Part shown: positions 38,553 through 50,606 of the stretch, in pieces
Layout: every line of letters begins with the position of its first letter
How positions within the stretch are numbered: the stretch's first letter is position 1
Origin: Hippophae tibetana
Lineage: Eukaryota; Streptophyta; Magnoliopsida; Rosales; Elaeagnaceae
Length of the DNA stretch: 64,000 nt
Assembly (NCBI GenBank): GCA_037013495.1
Contig: CM072805.1
Span: forward strand, 25,674,669-25,738,668
Direction of reading: 5' to 3'
Notes under the pieces: generated by a model
Databases searched by the model: none
Seen by the model: the letters and a program-made list of their open reading frames with translations, nothing else
What the model was told of the DNA's origin: nothing
Made by a program: the position numbers and the translations under genes

Positions 38553-38561
38553 GTGAAATTA

Positions 38562-39722
38562 GGGTTTTTGTCTGGGCATCTCTTATTCAATAGTTTAAAA
38601 ATAGGCTCCTTATGACCTATTCAACAATCATCAGGTCATTTTTTTTTTGTCTTTTTACACCTTTCCATCCAACTCTATTTTCTCTCTTTCTCTAATCACT
38701 ATTTTTTTCGTCTTCTTATTTTCTAAAAAAACAAAAACAAAATATTCTCTTCCACCAACTTTTAATAAATAATAATTTATATTTATATAATAAAAATATA
38801 TTTATAACAAATAACTTATCAAAATTTTATAAAATTTTAAATTATTAAAAACTTTACTAAAATAAATTATTTAAGATTAAAGAAATTTAAAAATAGATTA
38901 CATTATAACACATATCTTTAATATTATTATAATTTTAATTATTATTAAGATAACAAATATTTATTAATAATAATTTAATTTAAGTATTAAAATATAATTT
39001 ATATAATTTATTATATTAATAATAAAAATAATTATAATTATATTTAATAAATAATTATAATATTAATTATAATTATGATATAAAAAATAATATTCATAAA
39101 AAAATTAAATTATTAAAAAATTGCGAAGTCTCTCTCTCTCCAACTTTTTACAATATACAATACAAACATAGAACATTATATCACAAAATTTGTGTGAAAA
39201 TATTATCTAATATAATATTATTATAATTATTTTTATTATTAATATAATAAATTATATTTTAATACCTAAATTAAATTATTATTAATAAATATTTGTTATC
39301 TTAATAATAATTAAAATTATAATAATATTAAAGATATGTGTTATAATGTAATCTATTTTTAAATTTCTTTAATCTTAAATAATTTATTTTAGTAAAGTTT
39401 TTAATAATTTAAAATTTTATAAAATTTTGATAAGTTATTTGTTATAAATATATTTTTATTATATAAATATAAATTGTTATTTATTAAAAGTTGGTGGAAG
39501 AGAATATTTTATTTTTGTTTTTTTTAGAAAATAAGAAGATGAAAAAAATGATGATTAAAGAAAGAGAGAAAAATAGAGTTGGATGGAAAGCTGGAAAAAG
39601 ACAAAAAAAAAATGACCTGTTGATTGTTGAATGGGTCATAACGAGCCTATTTTTAAACTAAAATATAAATAAACCTATTTCTAAACTAGTGAATAGGAGA
39701 GGTCTATTATAGACAAAAACCC
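38562..39722. mobile_element. 1161-bp foldback MULE-type element with 9-bp TSD
   Basis: The element starts GGGTTTTTGTC and ends GACAAAAACCC, with a perfect 9-bp duplication GTGAAATTA on both sides (38553-38561 and 39723-39731). Nine-bp duplications are typical of Mutator-like elements. Its two arms (about 38562-39041 and 39222-39722) are inverted copies over nearly 500 bp: for example TCCATCCAACTCTATTTTCT pairs with AGAAAATAGAGTTGGATGGA-like sequence near 39570. The central loop is only about 180 bp. It has no coding capacity, so it is non-autonomous. A transcript through it would form a long hairpin. Confidence 0.9.
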
Positions 39723-39731
39723 GTGAAATTA

Positions 39732-41081
39732 AGTAATAATTACTTAACCATTATGTTATCGAACTGAGCCTAATAGATATAATTACAATATTAATTGAGC
39801 CTAATAGATGTAATTACAATATTGATTTTTTACTTAAATTATCACAATGTACTTGTAAAATTTACTATATATATGATCCATGTGGCATACCTTTGATAAA
39901 AAAAAAATGTTCAAAATACCAAAAGCCGTACAGGAGCATGGCACACAATAGTGTACTTGGTCGTCCCTTTTTTTAAACCTTACTGCTACACAAATCCGAC
40001 AATGATTCTTGACCTCTCTGGGTATTTACACCTATTCAGATTATGTTTTAAACGCAGCCTATAATGTTGTAAGTGTATTCAATAGGGGAAAAAGCACCAA
40101 TGGAACTTAGTAGGTACCATAATATTTTTTTCCTACATAAATAAAAAGTTTAATAGCATAACATATGTCCTCTTCGTACATAAATTTTCATTCTTAATTC
40201 TCTTAATAAAAAAAAACATACTCATTTTTATTATATCGTAACTAAAGATATATTTTATAGTGTCCTAAGAAAATGAATAAATATTTTAATGAAGGGTAAT
40301 TTATGCACCCAAAGCAATCTTAGTGGATTGGCAAGACTAGTACAGTGCTACAGCTTCAACACTACTGGTTGAGATTGGTTTATAAGTTTGCAGCATGGGT
40401 CACTATTACATGAACTAATGATGTCCTAATCGTGCATTGCGAGTGGTGGTGCATAGCATTGTTCAATCTTATTTGCCACCTGCATTAAAAAATGGCAGTT
40501 CTACCCCTCTAAAAAACTTGGTAAAACACTTGGATTATGTTGAACAATATTAACTCGGATTTGAGATACGAGAAAAATGCCACGATATAGATATCATGCA
40601 GAATAAAATTTATAACCATTTCATCACGATTATAGTACGCAGATTGATCCTATTCTATTCTGCCAAGGTACAAACATATATTTCAGGCGCATTCTTGATT
40701 TCGGTCCCTCTATAACTTTCTGTATCGGATCCTCAACAGTACGGCCATCTGATTATGATCAACTATTCCAGGAAGAGAAAAAAAGAAAAGAAAAGAAAGA
40801 TTAAAACTAAAGTAACAGAGCAATACCAAAGCGCTCTACTTGAATCACTGTAATGTACAAAGCACTCTTCTCTTAGGATGTTCAATGGATATGCCTTCTG
40901 ATTTAAGAAAACTCCTGCATAAAAAACACTCTGGATTATATTAGCCTCTGGAGATTGTCCATCAACAGAAAAAACCCTATAAGCCACACTTGGAGAATTG
41001 GAGTTACTGTAGCTTTTATTTGAGATGAAAAGATCCACTTCTACCTTCAATGCAATGAAGACTGTATAAAAGATTGATTTC
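39732..41081. other. intergenic DNA and probable 3' UTR of CLPF
   Basis: AT-rich to about 40.3 kb. From there to 41081 composition is more balanced, and the last few hundred bases before 41082 are the likely 3' UTR of the minus-strand CLPF gene. A minus-strand open frame at 40763-41197 only partly overlaps the real last exon, in another frame. Confidence 0.55.
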
Positions 41082-44000
41082 TTAAGCATCGTTGTGCCCC
41101 TCATCTTGTGGATCAATGGGTATTTCATGCCGGGGCTTATTGTACTTCTCCCGTAATTGCTTGATTGGGATATAATCGCCAGCTGCATCCATCCCATAGA
41201 ATAAAAAGGAAAGATAAGGATGATCTAAACGACCCTGCAGAAAAACAAAAAACAATATACATAAGATTGACCCATAAAATATTCTTGATATTCTTTGAGA
41301 ATAACTCTGTTGATCCAGAGAGCTAGGAAAGTGGGGTAATTCTATTCACCTTGTCTGGCTTCTCGGGGGCTAACAGATTTTCCTCTGCAACTGCAAAGCA
41401 CAATTTCACATGTTTCATGGCATTATGCAACCAACAAAAACTCAGAGAGAAAGAGAGAAAAAGAGAAAGGATCCAACAGAATAAAATACATAATCCACAC
41501 GTTCATAACTAATCTTTAAGACTTCATAAACATTGTTTCATTGCTATTAATATGCAAAAAGGAACTTTACAACATGGGAGAAGGAACTAAGCCTGTCAAG
41601 GAATAGAGAAAAGAGTTGAATATTACTATATGCCACCAGAAGATTTGGATCTCCATGTACATCAACCAAAACCTGGAAGTGAAAAACAAAAGACAAAAAT
41701 TGGAAAGAAATATAAGAACCATCTGTGGAAAATTTTATCTTTTTCTTTCTTGATTGATATAATAGAGCCAGTATTCCTTCAGCTGGCAGAATACTCTTGC
41801 AACTAAATTTTGTAATCAAAGTTGCAGATTGGACAATGTCTACGAGAGAAAGGGTGAACTTTTGGGGTCTGGTAATCGAACAAGGTATCTTAGATTGTAA
41901 TGTTCAGGCCTCTGTGGAACCTCTAATAGACAAAGCAGCAAGTATCCACGTCTTTTATTTAATTACCTGATAAAAAGGTTGACTGGAACCCCGAGACAAT
42001 TTTTCCACCTGTGCAGTTTCCATCCATGAACTTGATTCACAGCACACTGGATCCATTCCACAAACCACAGCTCGATAGCCTGAAAACATTACATGAGCTC
42101 TCACTCTCTGAGAACAAAATAAAGTATAATTGACTTATATATCGGGAAAAAAATCAAAAATACCCCAAAGGTTTTCAATATCTTTAGAAATGCCCTTAAC
42201 GTTTAAAAAAAAAACTACAATATTCCTGAGGTTTAAGATAACTTCAAAAATGTCCTTATTATTTAACAGAAGCATAAAAAAAACGTAAAAAATCACATCA
42301 ATATCTAAAAAGTATTTTCTACCCCTATCTATATAGTTTTTTAAATATTACCGTTCAAAATATTATCGAAAATATCCTTCAAGTTTTTCTTTTCTTTAAA
42401 AATACTCATGCTATAATAATTAATTTAACTTTATAAAAAATACCTCTGCTATAATAATTAATTTAACTTCATCAAAAATACCCCTATTATAATAATTAAT
42501 TTAACTTCATCAAAAATACCCTTGCTATAATATTTAATTTATCTTCATCAAAAATATATCTACTTCTCAATAATACGATATAAAATATTTTCCAAAAATA
42601 CCCCTGAACATAAATTAAGTTAACAAAGCACACAATATCAAGTTACATATTTTTGGAAAATATTTTATATCGTGTTATTGAGAAGTAGGAGTATAGTAGG
42701 AACATTTTTGATGAAGTTAAATTAATTATTATAACAGAGATATTTTTTGATAAAGTTAAATTAATTATTATAGCATAGATATTTTTAAAGAAAAACAAAA
42801 CATCAAGGGTATTTGCGATAATATTATCAACGGTAATATTCAAAAAGCTATATAGGCCTCTAGAAAAGAATTTTTCTAATATTGATGTAATTTTTCACAA
42901 CTTTTTTATGCTTATGTTAAATAATAAGGGCATTTTTGAATATACTTTAAACCTCAAGGGTATTGTAGTTTTTTTAAACATTAAGAGTATTACTGAAGAT
43001 ATTGAAAACCTCAGGAGTATTTTTGATTTTTTTTTCCCACGGGAGTGATATATGTATAGGGGTGAAATTACCATTTTACCCCTAATGTTAAACGGAGATA
43101 TAACGCTGACAACGTTTGTGAACATTTTTTATATTAAATAAAACTCAAGGATAATTTTAAAAAAACACAAAACCTCAAGGATATTTGTGATAATTATCCC
43201 TTATATACCCCATAAACTAAAATAAACATAACGTTTTCCACGTACGCCCATTAAACACACATCTTTTTAATAAATATGTGGGAAAAATTGAATTTTTGTT
43301 ATTTTATGGGTACATATAATCACTTTCACCAAAAAAGGGAAAAAATATGGAAACTTTTTAAAACAGAACAAGAAAGGAACCCAATCCCACTGTTCCATAA
43401 TTGTAAGAATCAAGCTCATGGATGAAAACTGCAAAGATTGTTTCAAGTAAACACTGAAATTGCTGTGAATTACTCAAATATAAAAAAAATAACAAAGAAA
43501 TGCAAAGAAGAAGAGGAAAGGGATAGGTTCTCTTGTAAAAGAAGAGATGCGAAAACACAATATAGAAAATAGAGAAGTAAAGAAAATATAAGCAAAAAGA
43601 GAAAGACTAAAATACCCTTATAATAAATATTCTAATACCCTCCCCTCTCAAACTCACGATGCAGCTGCAAGAAGCATCGAGAGTTTGCTAACTAGAAAAC
43701 GAAAACGTGAAATAGAATGCGACTTAGTAAAAAAGTCGACAAACTGCAAGGATGAAGAAACAAAAGGCAACGTAATGGTGCCATTCTTGAGGTGATGACG
43801 AGTAAAATGACAATCAATTTCGATATGCTTAATCCGTTCATGGAAGACTGAGTTGTGAGTAATCTGAATAGCACTTTTGTTATCACAATACATAGGAGTG
43901 GGAGAAGAAAGGAAAACGCTCATATCGACAAATAACCAACGTAACCAAACAATCTCTTGGGTAGTAGATGCCATAGCACGATACTCTACTTTAGTAGAAG

Positions 44001-47000
44001 ATTGAGAGACAACTGTTTGTTTCTTGTTTTTCCACGAAATAAGAATCCCCCAGTAATAGACTTGCGACTTGTGGAATCACGACCATGATCAGCATCAGAA
44101 TATGCACATAGTTCCAATGAAGAAGCGAATGGAAGTAAAAGACTATGAAAAGTGGTACCCCGAAGATACTGCAAAATACAAAAAACAGCTGTCCAATGAA
44201 CGGCAGTAGGAGAAGCAACAAACTGACTTACAATATGAACAACATATGCAATATCTGGACGAGTGATAGTGAGGTAGACCAAACTGCCAACAATAGTACG
44301 ATATAAGGTAGGATTTGACAAAGGATTACCATCTGAAGGAGAATACTGAACGTTAAGTTCACAAGGAGAATCAACAGTTCTGATATCAGTAAGACAAGCA
44401 CGCTCAATAATATCAACAGTGTACTTAGATTGAGAGAGAAGATAACCTTTTGGAGAGAATGCAACTTCAATACCCAGAAAGTACCGTAAAGGGCCCAAAT
44501 CCTTCATTTCAAACTGATGAGTTAATTCTGACTTTAATACTGCAATTCCATCAATATCATCACCAGTAATAATCATATCATCAACATATAGAGAAAGCAA
44601 AATACGACCAGTAGTGGTGCACTTGACAAAAAGAATCGAGTCACTGGAGGAAAATCCAAGCGAAATAATAACATTAGAAAACTTCTCAAACCAAGCTCGA
44701 GGTGCCTGTTTGAGACCATATAGAGCTTTCTTAAGCTTGTAAACTTCACCATGCTTATGAGAAACACCAGACGGGGGAATCATGTAAACTTCTTCATGCA
44801 AATCACCATTCTTAACATCCATCTGAGATATATGCTACTGACGAACAGATACAACTGCAATAAGAGTACGAACAGTAGTCATTTTTACAACATGAGCAAA
44901 AGTCTCCTCATAATTCATACCATACTACTGAGAGAACCCATTTGCTACCAATCTAGCTTTGTAGCGCTCACTAGACCCATCAGACTTAGTCTTGATTTAT
45001 ATACCCAACGAGAACCAATTGTACTTTTACCAGAAGATAAAAGTATCAAATCCCAAGTACCATTTTTTTGCAAAGCAGAAAGTTCCTCAATCATAGCATG
45101 CTGCCAAAGGGGGTCAAAAATTGTCTCTTTATAGGATAAGGGTTTAAAGAGACAATGGATAGATGCTAAAAAGGAAGAAAATGAACCGGAATAACAAGAG
45201 TAAACAAAATATGGAAGGTGAGTAGACTTACGAGTACGCTGAGGATAACGAGAAGTAGAATCCACAATCTCATGTGGAGTTTGGGCTATTGCAAGAGGAA
45301 TGGGATTATTAAAAACTCCATAATGCAAGGTACCAGTATCTCCAAAACTAACAATGCAAACCCTGCGAGAATAATGAAGAGGAAAAGGGACTATAGGGGC
45401 AATAGATGAGTCAGAGTCTGTAGTGGAAGGGACATATGGAGATAAACTATCTGTATGGTTAGAGAAAGGATCAATATGAATGATATTAGACTTGGTCAAG
45501 TTGTGAGTAGTAGCAGGAATAGAAAAGAAAGGTATGTGCTCAAGAAACACAACATGACGAGAACAATATAGTTTTCGTGACACCGGATCAAAACAACGAT
45601 ATCCTTTTTGCCCTTCATCATAACCAAGAAACACAAATGGTAGAGCGGGATAACAATTCAGTACGCTCTACATGAGGAAGAAGGACAAAGCAAGTAGAAC
45701 CAAAGACTCTCAAAGAAGAATAATCAGGAGCATATCCATATAATTTTTCAAAAGGTGAAAAACCTAAAGTATGAGACGAAGGGATCTTATTGATGAGGTT
45801 GACTGTAGTAAGAATTGCTTCTCCCCAAAACTCACTAGGAACTGAAGATGACAACAAAAGAGAGCGAACAGTTTCAACAATGTGTCCATGTTTTCTTTCA
45901 GTCACACCATTTTCCTCAAGAGTATCTGTACAAGAAGTTTGGCAAATAGTTCCATCTAAAGCAAGTAGATCACAGAATTTATTGGAAGTATATTCACCAC
46001 CCAAATCACATCTAAAACACTTAATAACTACAGAATTTTGAGTTTTTACAAGAGCTCAAAAGTTACTATAAATGCCAAAGAAGTCAGAACAACATTTCAT
46101 AAGATAAATCCAACAAAAACGAGTGTGGTCATCAATAAAAGAAACATAATATCGAGATCCCCCTTTTGTAGCAATAGGAGAAGGTTCCCACACATCTGAG
46201 TGTACCAAATCAAATGGTGCAATAGAACAAGAAGTACTTCGATGAAAAGGCAAAGCGGAAAATTTTGCAAGTTTACAACCACTACAATCAGAAATATCAT
46301 GAGTTTGCAAATTTCCTAAGACACTCGTAGAAGCTAAGAATCTTAAACGGGAAGATGATACATGACCAAGACGAGAATGTCATAAATAAAAACTAGAGGA
46401 TGAAAGAGACCGACGAAATGAAGACAAGTCAACAGTAGGAGCTGCAAATATTGGTAATCTCAGCTCGTCCAAAACATATAATCCACCCCGCCTATGACCT
46501 GTCCCAATCAACTTCTGAGACTGCGGATCCTGTACATAACAAGAGGTAGAAGAAAATAACATTGAATAACCAGAATCACACAATTGACTAACAGAAACAA
46601 GATTCAATGTAAGCTTAGGAATGTGGTAAACATTAGAAAGTGACAAATGAGGTGTGTCAACAAAACCAACTCCTTCTAATGGCAGAGGAGTACCATCAGC
46701 AGTCATGACAGATATAGAGGATGCAGGACATAAAGAAATAAAGGATTTCAAATCAGAAGACATGATGTAAAGCTCCAGAATCTAAAATTCATGTAGATGA
46801 TGACATACCTGAAGAGCTAGAGGAGAAAGTAGACATAACATGTGATGGTGTAGAAAGAAACTTCTAAAATTGTTCAGAAAGAGCTACAAATGTGGGATTT
46901 GAGGATGAGGTTCCGAGTCCAAAAGAATCAGATGGTGGTACAACTGCTGCAGTGTTAACTTGTGGAGGACGATATGATCGTGGTTGAAAATAACTTCCAA

Positions 47001-49680
47001 ACCATGGAGACCTGAAGTGATGCCTTTTGTGGTATTTTATTCAATAGCTTAGGGCATTGAGCCTTCCAATGTCCTTTTTGCTTGCAAAAACTACATTTAT
47101 CAATCTCAACCCTTGAATGAGACTTGTTTTCATAATGAGCAGGAGGTGTAGAAGGAACTACAAAAACTGATGAATTAGGCACCGAAAGAATTCCTTTTCC
47201 TGTCTGAGACTTAAGGCGTATCTCATCAGCCATGAGTTCACTAACTACCGAATTGACAGATGGAAGCAGGTTACGATGCAAGATGGAGCCACAAAGACCA
47301 TGTAGTTCTTCTGATTCTGTAAGAGCCAACTGATCCCAAAGATCTATCATAACAGAATAGAACTCTTGAATACTCATGCCTTTTTGCTCAAGAGCTCAAA
47401 TATCATGTTCTAACTGATATTGTTTTGCAAAGTTAGATTGTGAATACAATCTTGCCAAATGTTTCCAAACCTCTTTTGCAGTTTCATACTTTGCCAATTG
47501 AGTACCTATTGAGTGTTCAACAGAATTGTTTATCCAAGTGATAATTTTTGAATTATCAACTTCCCAATTATCTAATAGTTTTTCATATTTTGTTTTATCA
47601 CTTGTAAGTTTACTCAGTTTCAGAAACATAACCCATCTTTTTGCCTTTTAAAAAGTTCTTCATCACATAACTCTAATATTAATAATTTTTTGCCTCTAAT
47701 CTCACGTTAATGGACTATAGCAAGTCATCTCTATTACTAACCATTGCAAAAACAATCAGTGCCCAAAATTCTAAAAATTATAAATATACTCCTGAGTTTT
47801 CCAGAAATTACAGATATACCCCTGATTTTTTTTGAAATTTCAAATATACTCCTATATGTTCCATAAATTTCAAATATCACCCTGAACCTTCCTAAAATTT
47901 CAAATATACCCCTACGTTTTCCAAAAATTTCAAATACACCCTAAAATTTTTTGATTGAAGCCAAAGAACAAAGTGAAGAAGTTGAATCAAAAGTGAATCT
48001 TGAACCCTCAAATTTTATCCTTGTTCTTGAAGAGATAAAAAATATCTTCCATAATCAAAGATCTGATACCACGTGAATTACTCAAATACAAAAAGAAATA
48101 GCAAAGAAATGTAAAGAAGAAGAAAGGGATAGGTTCTCTTGTAAAAAAGTGATGCGAAAACACAATATAAAAAATAGAGAAATAAAAGAAATATAAGCAA
48201 AAAGAATAAATGACTAAAATATCCTTATAAAAAATATTCTAATAATTGCGGCTGAGTTGACTGAAGTTAAATGGAGGAAATTGGATAACATACCAAAAAC
48301 TTTATGTCTCACTTTTTGCCCTAGACGAAATGAATATTGAGCATTTTCATATGCCAAAGCTTTTACAGATGCAGCAAGGGATTCTGCCTCCAGAATTGAA
48401 ATTTCATCCCGCAGTTTTGCTGCCCAAGCATAATTCTCCCTCTCAATAGAATTCTGCAGATCTGCTCTGCAACAACAAAAAGAAAAAGAACAGTGACATT
48501 ACTCAATTCAAGTGGACCCTGTAAATCAGCTTGCAAATTAGAACAAACAGGAGAATCTAATATATATATTTAAAAGAAAAAACACAAAGAGAATGCCCTT
48601 ATGAGATGAGAGAACACCAAAAAGCTGGACTCACCTAAGACGTATAATACTTAAAGCCTTATCTTGGGCTTCATTCTTTGAAGATGATCCCCTTTTTGCT
48701 TCTTGCTGTCTCATGACCTCTTCTTCAACCTACAGAATATAACATTCACTATATATGCATTTACATCATTGAACTTTAACCTTATTCATCACCATATTGT
48801 GACCACTTATTCAAACTATAAAAGCATTCCAAAAGGTCAATGTACTAGAATCCTATTCAAAGGCAACCTTGAAAAAAGACACTTGTATAGCAAACTAAGG
48901 TATCCTATCAATATGGCTCATATTCCTCTGTTGGAGTTCAACATCATAGGAGGGCTGGGACATCCACAATTTTGTTTAGTGCAAAACATTCTGATATAGA
49001 CCTAGGCAAGTTGCAATTATATTGGAAAGATTAAAGGTTCTTTTGCAGTGTATGTTATTGAGCATTAGACCTATTAAGTCTACTAGACCAAGAGTGAATT
49101 TAAAAATAAAATAAAATTAATACTTCCCAATTCATCTGCTGTTATGCTCATAAATTATGACTGAAATAAGAGATCTAACCTCAGTTAGCTTGTTTCTCAA
49201 CTGTTGCGCGATATCATATTGTTCCAAGTTCAAAGCATACTGCCAAAAAAACAAGTAAAGAACAAAAACATAAATCAAAAGGCGGTTAGATTACAAAAAT
49301 TGAACTTTGCTATGTATAACAATTAATAAGAAGCGAAAAAATAAATCGAACCCAACCTGCACACGAGTGGCAAGGTCCAGCTGAAAGAAGAAGATCAAAA
49401 TACCCTCATTAGCACTCTCACTTCGCTCAGAGCTAGCATCCAATCCTTGGTCACCCTTGTTAAAAAGCCATCCAGCTTTAACCCTCATATTACGCCGTCT
49501 TAATATATTGAGGTGACCATTCAAGAACGAGCTTTGAACGCACTGATGCCAAATGAAATTTCTTTCAGTTCCAGAAACCATCTGGGTTTTCCTCACTATC
49601 TTGAAATGTTTCCTCCATAACCCACATACCCCGCTGCTATGGGAGGTTGATAGAGTGCTTAGTGATAGACTTTGAGCCAT
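41082..49680 (-). CDS. CLPF: ClpF, chloroplast Clp-protease adaptor (UVR and YccV domains; At2g03390-like)
   Basis: Eight exons on the minus strand: 49680-49357, 49239-49180, 48729-48635, 48466-48294, 42079-41967, 41672-41627, 41390-41350 and 41234-41082. They join to 1005 bp, 334 aa; every junction is GT-AG and phases agree. Residues 1 to about 75 look like a chloroplast transit peptide (MAQSLSLSTLSTSHSSG). A UVR motif sits near 111-131 (LEQYDIAQQLRNKLTEVEEE) and a second UVR-like helix pair near 168-190. The YccV/HspQ-like domain runs from about 204 (YSFRLGQKVRHKVFGYRAVV) through DPVCCE, QPFYQVLVD and YIAEENL to the C-terminus. In Arabidopsis, ClpF pairs with ClpS1 to select substrates for the stromal ClpC chaperone. 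Intron 4 is 6.2 kb because of a copia insertion and a foldback element. A start 12 codons further upstream (49716) is possible but less typical of a transit peptide. Confidence 0.93.
42144..43200. mobile_element. large foldback element in CLPF intron 4
   Basis: Two inverted arms: about 42144-42600 pairs with 43045-42650. GGGAAAAAAATCAAAAATAC is mirrored by GTATTTTTGATTTTTTTTTCCC, and TCCTTATTATTTAACAGAAG by its counterpart near 42915. A spacer of about 50 bp near 42600-42650 separates them. If the element extends to ATTATCCC at 43200, the flanks TTATATATC (42135-42143) and TTATATACC (43201-43209) form a 9-bp duplication with one mismatch, suggesting another Mutator-type foldback. The right outer 155 bp has no partner on the left, so this border is tentative. 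The inner arm holds several copies of an AATACCCCTGCTATAATAAT-like unit. It starts only 65 bp from exon 5. Confidence 0.7.
43464..43637 (-). repeat. 3' LTR of copia element 2
   Basis: 174 bp on the plus strand from TGTGAATTACTC to ATTCTAATA. It pairs with 48072-48244. The polypurine tract (CCCTCCCCTCTCA on the plus strand, 43638-43650) lies directly inside it. Confidence 0.9.
43654..47629 (-). pseudogene. copia gag-pol polyprotein of element 2, multiply broken
   Basis: Fragments in order: gag at 47629-47396 (ITWINNSVEHSIG; YETAKEVWKHLARLYSQ) and 47377-46955, which ends in a zinc knuckle CSFCKQKGHWKAQC. Next come protease/pre-integrase at 46763-46380 (TGHRRGGLYVLDEL), integrase at 46310-45618 (HSDVWEPSP; GGEYTSNKF; TERKHGHIVE) and the linker at 45634-44945. 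RT lies at 44822-43986 (LYGLKQAPRAWFEKF; YVDDMIITGDDIDG) and the RNase H end at 43974-43654 (YCDNKSAIQI). Stops and frameshifts separate these; for example the RNase H region is split at 43.98 kb and RT lacks a normal start of its NAFLHG motif. The first integrase aspartate region reads DVWEP where DVWGP is usual. Confidence 0.9.
47760..47950 (-). repeat. leader minisatellite of copia element 2, about 32-bp period
   Basis: Between the 5' LTR and gag, a unit like AAATTTCAAATATACCCCTA plus CGTTTTCC recurs about five to six times with variation in the middle. It lies in the untranslated leader of the element. Confidence 0.7.
48060..48071 (-). other. primer-binding site of copia element 2
   Basis: GATCTGATACCA on the plus strand reads TGGTATCAGATC in element orientation. 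It matches the tRNA-Met type site for ten bases and then has one change. It abuts the 5' LTR. Confidence 0.85.
48072..48244 (-). repeat. 5' LTR of copia element 2
   Basis: 173 bp, about 93% alike to the other LTR. Its first plus-strand base is C where the partner has T. Its outer end touches the ATTGC duplication 45 bp from the donor of CLPF exon 4, so any LTR promoter or polyadenylation signal lies next to a host splice site. Confidence 0.9.
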
Positions 49681-50606
49681 CGTTGCAATTAGGCAATAAA
49701 AACAAACCCCTAGCAAGAAAACAATGGACCGTCTCTAAAGATAGTACTATTACTATTTTTCCTTGTAGAATTTCTCGGAATTCAAACGAAATATAATTTA
49801 ATTATAGATTAATACGAATAGGATGATTTGATTAATTCGTGAAAGAAAGTAAGGAGCAGAGAGGTCATCGGAGAGCTGCCGGAGGCAGAATGCGAAATTG
49901 AGACTTCGAGAGCTGATCCCACCGGGTTGGTTCTGAGACTCAATCCACAAGAATTGTCTGGTGGTGAGACTTGAAATTTTGTGTGGATGAAAGTGGTAAT
50001 GGCTTCGATCGAGCCTTTGAGATTGAGACCATTCCTTCCAAGTTCCAGCCACAAAGGCTAAAGGGTGGTTGTTATCGTCTGCAACGTGGACTACGGAGTG
50101 GGTAAATCGGGTATTTCGGTGGTAATGCATTCCCATTCGTGAGATATTCTTATAACTATATTGCAGTTAATTATATTTTGTATGATGTATTTCCATTCTC
50201 TTGTATGTCCCGAGTTATTAATTGGGAGACTATAATTTATTAATTTTGTAAGTTTATATTATCTTTATCTTAATTTAATATATCAAACATTTTATTTATT
50301 TTTAATAAATTTAAATAATGATTAAAATTATAAAAAAAAAAACATATTTATTTATAATAACGATAATTATTTATAATAATTATGAGTCTATTAAATTAAC
50401 TTTAAATAAAATAATTTATAATTTAATTAGGAGTTAAATGTTTTAATACATAAACATATATTAAAGATATTAAATAAGATATAAGATAAAATCTAAGAAT
50501 ATATTTAGAATTTCTAATCCTTTTGATGTTGGATTTTTTTATCATTGGAATTATTTTTATTTTAAGATTAGAGGGTTTATTTAATTAATAATTTTATAAA
50601 CTTTAT
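49681..50606 (-). promoter_or_regulatory. upstream region of CLPF
   Basis: 49681 to about 50140 has balanced composition, as expected for a 5' UTR and proximal promoter. An open frame of 112 codons (50136-49798, minus) ends 117 bp before the CLPF start and does not resemble a family I know. It may be a long upstream ORF in the leader or just open promoter DNA. Beyond 50.2 kb the sequence is AT-rich with nothing recognised. Confidence 0.45.

Larger units (their letters stand above)
43464..48244 (-). mobile_element. complete Ty1/copia LTR retrotransposon inside CLPF intron 4
   Basis: A 4781-bp element flanked by an exact ATTGC duplication (43459-43463 and 48245-48249). It lies in the same orientation as the host gene, with its upstream (5') end only 45 bp past the exon 4 donor. 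The LTRs (174 and 173 bp) differ by roughly 12 substitutions and several small indels (about 7%), so it is older than copia element 1. The outer terminal dinucleotide is TA rather than TG in element orientation. The coding part is broken. All CLPF splice junctions are still intact. Confidence 0.93.

Noticed and set aside
40763-41197. Minus-strand 144-codon ORF at the end of CLPF
   Set aside because: It overlaps the last CLPF exon in a different frame; the spliced CLPF model accounts for this DNA.
48703-48999. Plus-strand 98-codon ORF
   Set aside because: It overlaps CLPF exon 3 and its intron on the opposite strand, with no recognisable domain.
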